Below, one piece after another: positions 36,101 to 48,100 of a DNA stretch of 64,000 nt. The stretch comes from Saxidomus purpurata (Eukaryota > Mollusca > Bivalvia > Venerida > Veneridae): the NCBI GenBank assembly GCA_022818135.1, contig JAFMSR010000017.1, positions 14,679,092 through 14,743,091 on the forward strand. Reading direction: 5' to 3'. The first letter of the stretch is position 1. The number at the start of each line of letters is the position of its first letter. The translations under genes were made by a program, and so were the position numbers. The notes below the pieces were generated by a model that saw only the letters and a program-made list of their open reading frames with translations, made no database searches and had not been told where the DNA came from.

Positions 36101-39100
36101 GTAAAATAACATACAGTCTTTTCCACATATGCAGCCACTCGTAATAGAATTAAGTTTAAAATATTTTGATATCAACATTCACCCTTACCAGGAAAAACAT
36201 AAAAAAATTGACTTGTCTTCTGTTCAATTTAGAAAGTTTCATTATTTGTTCTTATGTCTGTTCGCTGAACATGTATTGTTATTGACCCGCTATAGTCGCA
36301 AATGTAGAATCACGTGCCAGTAACATGTATTAAATAAAGCATGTTAATACAAATTTTGAAGACGTCATATTTCTGTTTTACAGAATCAACTAGCAGAACC
36401 TTCGTGTAGATTTTGGCTGTTCAAAAGGTAAGCCTTTCAATATTTACTCTTAAGTATCGGCCGAAAGGGCCATACATGCAGAAACAGAGAAAACAACAAA
36501 TATATCCCAGTCAGTAGTTCGGATGCGCACTTATTAAATAACAAGTGCGTAATGTTTTTTTCGCAATGAAACAACAGCCAATCAGACCGATGAATCGGTA
36601 CAATAAAGTGTTAAAGCAGATTGAAAACTTTATTTTATTGAATGAGGACTATATAAATATTACTCAGATAGTGGTAGGTGGTCGTAGACACTGAAAAAAT
36701 GGCCAAAATGTGATTTCAATTCAAGCTATAGAATACATGTAACAACTACTTCTGAAAACACGTAACACATTTAGTTGCATCCTGTTAGTATTTTGAACGA
36801 CTTGTTGAGATAAAGTTTGAACTTTTGACTGTAATGTAGTTCAGTATTGTAACGACTAAACTTTACTTACTTTCTTCTAAGGCTTTAGAAAGGCGTGGGT
36901 TGAAAAAGGTTAAATGCATCTATTCCTTTAATGTGTTTTTCTTCAGAGGATCCAAAGGGTATTGGTCAAATCAAGGCTGCAGTGTTCACCATACAAACGA
37001 AACATATACCGTCTGTGAATGCAAACATTTGACAAATTTTGCAGTTCTCATGAGTCCCTTTCAAGAGGTTAGTATAAAATCGCTTTGCTGTATTTCTCGT
37101 AGTTTGTACATCTGAGCTTATGGCCGTTGTCCTTTTGTTCAGTGTGTTCCTGTTGCCTGGTGTTTGTTCACATTCTTACTTATGTAATAAATTACGTATA
37201 GATGTGTCTTATTCAATTTGTTGGTGTTGCTTGCTTTTTCTTAATTTTGCTTAAGTCCCATTAGCAATTTGGATGTAATATTTCTTGTGGGTCTAATATT
37301 ATCACGAAAGATAGTCTTACCGGTAAAATTGAACGTAATTTGATCGAAAAAACATTCATTTATATAGAGAGCAATTTTTTCTCTCAATTATATTGCAAGA
37401 ATGTAAAAACAAGACCGCTGTTAGACATTGTTTTGTTTTAAGAATCGACAACACATATGTAGGAAATATATACGTCAGCTTTGTTTTACACAAAATAGAA
37501 CACAATTATATCATTATTATATCCGTAATTTATTTAAGACCGTCTAAAGTGCTGGAACTGACATGTGGAGTCTTTAATGATCACGTACTTGATTACGTAC
37601 TGATATACGAACATCTGCCGTGGTGTATGCACATGACGAGCGGTGTAATTTGCGCCTCCTACGTTAATACGAAATTGACTTTTCAATTTGCATTCAATTT
37701 ATTAGCGGACCTGTCCCATTTCAAACTTTTTTCTACGCAATAGATATACATCTGAGCCCGGTAATACCAAATTATATTCGCGCCACTTTCCCGGAAAATC
37801 AATGATGTTGTAGCCCACACAAATAATTCATGAGAAAGATTTATGTTTAAGATAGTTTTCGGGCGTAAATGGCCAAATAGTTGAAAGATTAAAAGATCAC
37901 TTTTGTTGCATCCGTAGCCAGAAAAAAAGTTTCATTTCTCGTCTCTATCCCAGAAAATATTAGAAAAGTCGATCGGGAGTGTTATTTTAACATATTTATT
38001 TGGTTTATTATAACATAAAACACTTGAAAATACGTATTTTTGATTATTTTCTGATAAGAAAGTTTGTGAGGTCAGTGGTAAAAAGTTAAGGTAAGTCTGG
38101 AGACCTTAAACACAAATATCTTTCGTTTGGACTCAACGTGATTTTAGCAGTACATACAACCGGTCCGTCCGTTTCACACGACTTACTTTGTTTGTATTGT
38201 TTATAATTGTGCTTATTAGGTCCACCATCCTCGTTCGAGGCATAGTCGGTACGACCCGACCACACGACTTACACGATAAAACTATGTTTTTATTGCAGGC
38301 TGACATGGACTCTGTCGGTCTACAAGTGGTCTCTATGGTCGGTATTGGCGTGTCGATATTCTGTCTCCTGGCAACACTTGCTATGCACATTCTACTTTGG
38401 AAGTACATGCACCAATTGTTTTGTTTATAAGAATTACATTTAAACTATTTTATTTACAATTTTCCTATGTAGTATTCTTGATGATTTGTTATACATTTTA
38501 ATTCAGGAATAGGAGAATGTTATTTACATTTTTGTACATGTACACACTCATTTGAAACATTCTACTAATTTAAAATTGCTGAAACTTGCCAGTCTTTCTC
38601 GACAATTTAATAACAATTTAACGTAGTGCTTTTTCTATTTTAAGGTATCTAAAGAGCGACCGTACTGTATTGTTAGCAAACCTGTGTGTGGCTTTGGTGG
38701 TATCATACATCCTGTTCCTGGCTGGAGTTGACAGAACGGAAAATAGTGTGAGTGTTTTAAAGATCCATGATCACATTGGACATAAAATTACTTGTAGCTC
38801 GTGTGATACCCAAAAAAGATATCTTGCCGACCAAATTGACTGTTAATTTGTCCGAAAAACATACCTAAATTTGCTTCATAAATCAAAAGTACATGCTATA
38901 AATATAGCACTGTATTTTGTTTCAAGAATTAACGAATGCTGTCTGACATTACTTTTTCGTGACGAAGCGACAAACATATGAAAGAAATATATATGTCAGC
39001 ATTTTTATAATCTATACAGAACACAGCTCTTTTAATTTTCTACCCGTACATTTTCTATATCTTTATGAGTGTCTAACGTGCTTATGAGACTTCAACCTTA

Positions 39101-42100
39101 TGTAGAAAGATCTCTAACATTTCGATATATGCTTGTACTAAAAATAACGAGTAGAAAACAGGCCTGTAGGGCTGGTGGTAGTATATGAGTTGCGTTCAGG
39201 CAAATATGTCAACCATTCACAGACTGGATTTAGCTCTCTTAACCACTGATTGGTCAGTTTTTTAGAACAGAAAGATGAACGAAAGAAAGAATTCTATGAA
39301 CATAATTAAAGACAGCACTTACTGTCAGCGAAACTTACACTCAGAAAAATGAATCATGAAACTACGAGAAAAGGCAACAGACAAGACTTCATAGAGGCAA
39401 AACTATAGGAAAACACATACTCAATAATGTAGACAAAATAATCGCTTTAAACAGAACAAACACACATTACATTACCAATACAGTTTAACCCAGGCCCCGT
39501 GCTTATAAACGTTTCTTGAGCACAATCTCATGCTCAGCACGAAATCATGCTCAAGTAATATGAAGTCAATCCAAGTTATATTTATTAACAAAGTTTGATT
39601 TATTATAAAGATATATAAGCTAAAGAAGAGATACTCAGATTATTGTTATGGAACCAGACTTTGAGGACAATATCACCTGAATTTACTTCATATTTCTTGA
39701 GCATGATTTTGTGGCATGGTAATCTCCCTTTTGCCGGGGCCTCGTGAGCAGAAATTACAGTCTACATACTATACTTCTATCTTGTTTATTCTGTTACAGG
39801 TGGTGTGTGCAGAATTGATAATTCTAAGCGTGTCTACAGTATTTCTACCTTGAAGTTTTCTGTTACAAGTGGCGTGTGCAGTAATTATAGAGTGCCTACA
39901 TTCTTTCTGTCTTTTGGTTTTCTGTTACAGGTGGTGTGTGCAGTAATTATAGCTTGCCTAAGTTATTTCTATCTTGTGGTTTAGTTTTATGTTACAGCTG
40001 ATGTGAGGAGTAATTGAAGGCTGCCTACAATACTTACACCTTGTAGTTTTCTGTTAAGGCGGTGTATACATTAATTATAGCTTGCCTAAATTATTTGCAT
40101 CTTGTGGCTTTCTGTAACAGGTGGTGTGTGCAGAAATTACAGCATGCCTACATTATTTCTATCTTTAGGTTTTCTGTTACAGGTGGTGTGTGCAGTTATT
40201 GCCGCTTGCCTACACTACATCTATCTTGTGGTGTTCTGTGTCATGTTGGCGGAGGGAATAGAAATGGCTGTGACAGTACTGTATGTATTCAAAACAAAAG
40301 TGTCAAGAATAAAATGGTTGCTGCTTCTCTCCTGGCGTAAGCCTATTTCCTTACATTTTGTTATTGTTACATTGCATAGAAACTCTTTTGCTTTATGTCA
40401 TTTGTCACAATTGACAATATCATTACTTTTTTAAATAATACTGCAATTGTATAATATTTGATTTAAGGAATGATGTAAGTTATTCTTTATATGCTACGAT
40501 AATACAAATACATATTAGGTATCCGTATGTTCTACCTTTTTAAGCTATTTATAGCTGAATAAGCAACAGTCAAGAAATAGTTGCGCACCAATGATAAAAT
40601 CCTGCGCATCTGTAATTTAATATTTTAAGATAAAGTTAGTGAATATTTTGAAAGTAAGTTGCTGATTGGTAACGAACTTCAATATGCATTGAAAAACTAT
40701 TCAACTAAAATCATATTATTAAGTAACGATTATTATTCGGCTGGGAACTAGTTGAGTATAAATGTGCTGTTAAGATGGTTATCGGCTCATCAAACGATGG
40801 CCCACCGGATGCTCAAAGTTATTCTTTGGTGAATCAAAAGTACCGACGATGTCAATTTGGAATTTGGATATCTGCAACGGATAAGGCCTCTTCAATATGT
40901 AATCTTTCGTTGAGTTAAAGTAACACATGTATGTAGTATGATAAACTGGAACGATACCACCCGTATCCGGCTTAACAGTATACCCGTCAATTTCCTAGGC
41001 AATGGTATCATTACTTAATGGTATCATTTTCGTGGAGACATGTTTAAATAACATATGTACAGATGCGTATAAGTATTAAAAGAAATGTTGATCTAACAAC
41101 TTTCTATCTTATTCAGTGTTACCTGCAGTCATTGTAGGGATTACTCTAGGTGTTACAAAAACAGAAGGATTTGGTAACGAAAGATTGTAAGTAATGTTGG
41201 TGACGATGTACATATTTTTGAAAGATTGTAAGTAATGTTGATGGCGATGTACGTTTATTTTAAAGATTGTAAACAATGTTATTGGCGATGTACGTATATT
41301 TGAAAGATTGTAAGTTATGTTGATGGCGATGTACGTATATTTGAAAGAATAAGTAATGTATATGTATTTATTTTAAAGATGGTAAACGATGTTATTGGCG
41401 TACGTTTATTTGAAAGATTGTAAGTAATGTTGATGGCGATGTACGTATATTTGAAAGATTGTAAGTAATGTTGATGGCGATGTACGTATATTTGAATGAT
41501 TATAAGTAATGTTGATGGCGATGTACGTTTATTTGAAAGATTGTAAGTAATGTTGATGGCGATGTACGTATATTTGAAAGATTATAAGTAATGTTGATGG
41601 CGATGTACGTGTATTTGAAAGATTGTAAGTAATGTTGATGGCGATGTACGTATATTTGAAAGATTGTAAGTAATGTTGATGGCGAGGTATTCGTGTATTT
41701 GAAAGATTGTAAGTAATGTTGATGGCAATGTACGTATATTGAAAGATTGTAAGTAATGTAGATGTACGTATTTTTAAATGTTAAAACAACAAAAAAATCC
41801 GGTTAATCTACCTTACTTATATGCTTACAGATTAGTTTTGGAATAAAGGCCGTATCCGAATCGATGCCGAATGCTATTCGAATTCGGCATACACATAATT
41901 TAAAACGATTCTTTGGTTGAAAGTGTTATCATTCGGGTGTTATATAGAAATAAGCGAGCATATCATGTCGATTATATTATACATTAAGACAAACTAGTTT
42001 AGACTATTGAAATTTGTTCCCAATATCCAAAATATGTTTTATTCCTATGACATTTTCAAAAAGAACCAAAAAGGAAATAATCGGGCCAAGAAAAATTGCC

Positions 42101-45100
42101 CTTTGTATTAATATTTTCTCTATATCCGGAGTTGTTATGTACAGAGTTTACAGTACTTAATAGACATATTTACTAAATTTCAGTTGTTGGCTATCCAATG
42201 TCAATGGGTTGATATGGGCTTTTGTTGGACCAACGCTGGCTATTATACTAGTGAGTTTTATTTCACTTGTTTTCGCACAAGGGCAGGGGACACTATAGTT
42301 GACTGACACCAGTCATTTCTTAACAAAAGAGTTAACACGTAATATTTCAAACAAGAACACTCTAACAAAGTTTATCATAATTATTCGAGAATTTATTGTA
42401 TTTCAAGATTTACATTAATTTCAAACAGTATCAAATTTGTCCTCTTGAATTTAAATACATGTTCTTCTAATCCTTCTGATATAAAGGAGGGCGCTGTATT
42501 TATGGTTGGGTAAAGGGTCGGACTCCTAACAAGGCACGACCTACAAAATTTCTCATTTCGGTGCGAGTACTGATCAGAACTCCAGGAAGCTGTCATCAAG
42601 CATAGTAAATATAAATTGCAAGAACTTGTTCAACAATCAATGTAAACTGAATAAGTTCTTAAACTAAACTAAACTAAACTAAACTAAACTAAAAATATAT
42701 TTCAATTTCTCGTAGTTCAATATTGGTTGTCTCATCCTCGTTCTAAGAGCCATCTTCAACTCAAGAACGGTAGAAGCTAAGGAATCCAGTGAAAAAGTAA
42801 AGTATGTAGAAAAACGTCTTTTCTCTGTTAAATATATTTTATCAACACGAATCTTATTATTTTCTATATATATTAGATTTACTTTCTTTTACAAAGAAAT
42901 AAGCATAGTCATAATAAATTACATTACAAATTCGAAGATTTAATTTTTTTATGTCATGAATATGTTATATCCATGCATATATAGGTATGTTACCCTTAAA
43001 GTTTTTTGTATTGGATTATGGTCAAAAACAGTAATTTCTATATATACGGATTCGCTAAATACAGTGTATCTTTTTTGCCATAGGGACTATCACAGACACA
43101 TTTTAAATCAAATGATGTGAAGTGACGTTCTTTCAAAGTGACATTCATAAATTAAGGACATTAATCAATGATTAATTGTACGTGTAATTGAAACATGAAC
43201 ATTGCCAAAAATATATCCAAAATATATTAATCTGTATTACATTTTTATTCCCGATGAATATAGAGAAAAATCAGCGAAACTCTTTTTTGACTATCAATGT
43301 GAACATTTTCGAATTCACTCTTTCTGTTCTATACGAATAATTTAACTTATATCTCTCAATAAGAGAACAAAAATCAGCATAACTCAAAATCTATATTTTG
43401 TTTCACAGAATTAAGTGTGTTTCCAAGAATTTTCTTAACGATAATCCAATACGGAAAATATTGAAGGGTACTATAACTTTCATAGAGTTAAAATACTTTT
43501 AAAGAACACATCATGTAAAGTTAAAATACTTTTAAAGAACACATCATGTAAAGTTAAAATACTTTTAAAGAACACATCATGTACTATAAGAAAGTATTAT
43601 TGTTATTTTGACAATTAGGACAGGTGTGCGCTCGTTATGTGTTCTTCTACCAGTGACAGGAGTGTCATGGATTCTTGGGATGTTTTACATCAGCGAAGAT
43701 TTTTCCTTCATTCAGTATATCTTTGCAATTTGCAATGGCTCACAGGTAAACGAGACAACGAATAAGTTGTTAAAGTCTCAAGATCACTTTAAAGGCGAAT
43801 GATCCCTGTAGATGTTTAATTATTTGTAGCTCCTATAGTGTCAAAAGAAATGTCCCCTGAAGCAGCGACAACTATATTACACGACTATTGTTTTAGAATA
43901 AATATAACACAGTTCTATAGTAAATTATTCATTCTTCATTTAAGTCTTTGAAGTGATAATGGATTTGTAACAAGTATGTAGTTATAAGTGAAATGACACA
44001 ATTTACTCCTATAAGGAAGCATAAGTTTTGAAGACTTAAATAGGCATACCCTAGATGATATAGAGTCACTTTAATTAACTCAAAACATTTTTTATTCAGT
44101 TAAAATAATTGCCAGTAAACCTGAACGTATCAGCTAAAACTTTAAAGCTGCTCGCTCTCAGATTTGAAATAATACGCTACCAAATAATAAAGCGTTGCAA
44201 ACGCTTTTGAAATTCCAATAAAAACATATAGTGTAGCGGTGCCGTAAAACCAGCATTTTCAATTGATTTTTGCAAATTCCTACCTAGATTTTTACTTCTG
44301 TTGTTGATTTTAGCCTTTTGTTTTATATTTATGTATTAGTATGTCATTTTTTTAAATTTTATTTTTTTAACGGCAACTGAGAGCGAGCAGCTTTAAGCAA
44401 ACATTGGTAAGTTAGCATAATCGTACTTGTTGTAGTTCTGTAAAACCTTCAGAAACAATGCATGGATAACGATCTTTATTTTATGTTTTCCAGTGAATTA
44501 TTAGTTTTTAGTGAAATAAAGTGATAATCACAGTTTTGAAACGTGGTTCCTTTTTTTTTTCACTGTTTTGCAATCTTTAACCCGGATTTACGTCAAAAGT
44601 ATACCGAGCGTAATTATGCTGGAAACCATGCGACGATGACGTCGTTTAAATGACTCTTTGCGCTATGTTTCTGATGACGTTTCCGCGATTTTCGATATTT
44701 TGTAGAAATAAACTCATAAAAGTAGGTTTTACCATAAATAAACAGAAATGTGGTATCGGTGTATATCGTTAATTTCACTCGTGAACCCAAGTTGTTATTT
44801 TCACTCGTGGCTGCGCCATCGTGAAAATATCCTTTGGTGCCACTCGTAATTACGATTATATAATAAAACGTGGCTGCATTGGCACACCGTGCGTAATTGA
44901 GACATTTCTCTATATCTCTTATATTAATAATGTATATCTACATACATTTACCTCATTGACAATGTTTTGAGAAAGTAATCTGCTAGCTGTATGGAATGCC
45001 CATTTAAAATTTAAAATACTGATTTTATGTTTAAACATCGATAGCTTGTTTTACATTTATAGTTTTCATGTAACGGAAAATGGACAATGAAAGTAACTAG

Positions 45101-48100
45101 AAAATACTCTTGCATTTGATAGGAAACAAAAGCTGATGACTCTTTTGTTTTGCTATTTACGTTTTGTTTTTGTTTTTGACGTTTTGTTGTTTTTTCATTT
45201 CTAAGCTTGTCATGAATATGATCAACATGTGAATTTAAACCCAACAAAGTTCAAAATTGCCGAAGATTTGAATTAAAGAGTTGTTGTAAATAGAAACGTA
45301 TAATTATTATTCCCTGAGGAATATTGAAAGTATTTATTGTATCTTTTGTTTTGTTTTACAGGGATTTTTCCTTTTTCTCTTTCACTGCCTGTTAAGTCCT
45401 CAGGTAGGTGTAACTATTTACTAAAACCTTCTTTTTTAGTTGTGTAAGAATGTCTTAAAGTAAACTCATGTTGAAGGTGACCGTGCTACATTAAGATCAA
45501 CTATCATAATGCTTAAAATACAATGAATATAAACTATTTTACACCGAGTTATTTTTCTAAACCTGAACATGGTTCATAAACACACAGTATTTTGTTGTTT
45601 TATTTAGGTTAAGAAAGCATTTCTCCTTAGAAAAAGAAAGAAGTATGCAGTTACATCGATTGGAAAGACAACAACTGTAAGTCGACATGATACTACAGCA
45701 GACACTCTTGGGACCATTTAAATATGTTCCTCCTATCCGGAGTACGATATATCAATATAGAATTTTCATATCTAATAAAGAAGCAATAAAATCGGGCCAA
45801 ACACCGGAGTTTCGTTATATGAGGAGTCGTTATATACGGAGTTTAATGTATATTTCACCCTTGATAGTGCAAAAACATTATATATTGTATTGCAGTATGA
45901 CATATTGAGACATATGTTCCATTACTGAAAGGATCATTTCTGTTTATATACTTGATTAGTTCTTAACACTAATGTGTTAAAATATAATGTATATTGTTGT
46001 ATCGTTTATGGTCAATGCATACAATTTTCACCACACACATACATATTTATGTGCATTTTAAGACAGTTAAAATCTCCTTCATAACTGACCCCCCAAAACT
46101 GCAGGAGGTCTAATCCCTTAATAGTTTTATGATCCCTCTGTATCAGATAAGATACTGTCTGATTAGGTGTCTTTAGACTGGACATTTGGTCCAATAAACA
46201 TACCTATTGTTACCCAAGGGTAAAAATGTTTTTATAACAAAAAAGCATTTACTACAATATTTTACATGTGTTTTCCTAGGCATATTTAGCAATGGTTGAT
46301 ACCTTGAACACATTTTATATGCAGAAAACTTATTCTCACTTTAGAGAATTATGTGAAAGTTGAAAAGTTTTATCAAAATTAAATGTTTTGTTTCGGAAAG
46401 ATATAAAAGAAAATGCAATTTTCTCAGACTTAAACTTACTTGAGGAATTTATTTACATAGCAAATGTACATAACTCAACACTTTAAAAGTGCATACCTTT
46501 ATGGTATTACATTGACAATGTACTAACCACAATATATGTTAAATGTGCCTGGATGCTATTGAAAAACATAAATAAACTTAATAACTTTCTTTATTTTCAT
46601 CCTTTTTTTCAAATATTATTTAAGAAGTTTTCAACTTTTTTAAACATGTACACCATCATTTATCAACTTTTACCTACTGTAAAAGTAACTATGCAGTAGC
46701 TGATTATGAAAAACAGAAGCTAGTCTATCAATGGCTAAGACCCCTACTGTGAATACACATGTCTGTCTGGACCCCTGTGGCCACATATCTCACATCCCAG
46801 TTCAATTGTTTTTAATTATATAATAATTGATTTTTATACCCAACTTTTGAGTTACAGTCATTTTGGGCATTAATTGTCATTAAAATATCTCTCTGTTCAA
46901 ATATGAATGTTTTACAAAACCAGCAGGGTATAATGAAAAATGACGCCCATAAATTGAAGTTTTTACTGTAAACTGAAATGGTAAAGTAGTATCACTCTTG
47001 GAGAGCACATTATCTGTTAATATTACGCAAGGCCCTCTTAGGAATGTTAGTTGCTACAGTTGCTAGGCGTCAAAGTTTATTTTAAGTATTCTGGTTATTA
47101 TCACTGTAACACAGCTATGTTCCATGAGTGACACGCTCATTTGAATTGCGTCTGACAAAAAGGCACATGACGTCACATAAATATGGTAAAAAAATGATAT
47201 TAAATATTTTCCATCTTGTTTGTACTCTTCTTCTATTCTCTTTTCAGAAAAGTACGTCTAAAACAGACCATTCGATATCTGATAAAGGTAAAGAATCACC
47301 AAAAATTTTATATGCTTGTTTAAGCCATTTATACCAATCAAATTTTACAATGAGAATTTCTGACTTCCAATTTGGACAAGTCTATCTTTTTAATTAGGGG
47401 TGTTTTACAGAAATAAAAGAATCAAAAGGCTAATGACTTAAATCCTGATCAGACGATGATAGTATTTGTCGTCTGCTTCGAAAAGTAGTTGTTCGAAAAG
47501 TTTTGTATTTTAATAGACACTAGGCACTAATAGGTTAATTCTTTGTCTGATTATGCCGAGTTATACGCCCCCCTACCCCTCCCACCCCCCTCACATCACC
47601 CTTCACAATTTAGCACTACTTGTTAATATCAGCAATGGTTTAACCTGGTTTAAGCTAAGCAACTTTTGTGATATAACACAGCTTGTTCAGTTGATCATCA
47701 CAAGATGCCACTAATGTTGCTTTACGGAAGCACATTTTGTCAGACTGAAAGCAGGAGTGGAACCATTAAGTAGAATCCTCACCTACTGATATGGATTCAT
47801 TTCTGTAGCGCACTTTTATAGTCCAAAAAGCTCATTTAAAGGTCCATTACTAACACCAAATCAATTTTGTTTAAAATCTTGAATTGTAACAGGGAAATGA
47901 AGTTTAAAACTGGCTACTAAAACTTTTACAATAGCCGTGGAATAGTTCCCTGTTTGAAACACTGCTGAGGAAAACGAGGGAATGTTTTTGTATTTTCTTC
48001 GACTGACCTGGGTGGTCTTTTTGTCCTACTTTCGCTTTATTGCATGTTGTAAACAGTCAGAGATATACTTTGCACATCACTGGAAGTAAAGTTCTTCAAT

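Noticed and set aside
37393..37743. 116-residue plus-strand ORF in the GPS-TM1 intron
   Set aside because: No domain, no splice support and intronic position between two well-defined receptor exons; likely chance.
39800..40182. Reading the upstream TM3-like units as real additional exons
   Set aside because: None of the decoy units examined (39800, 39931, 40121) has a matching donor or an in-frame path to the real exon; each hits a stop. They are treated as a repeat array.
41179..41775. CRISPR-like array of regular repeats
   Set aside because: Contiguous 41-bp units without unique spacers, in a eukaryotic intron, derived from an exon end; it is a minisatellite.
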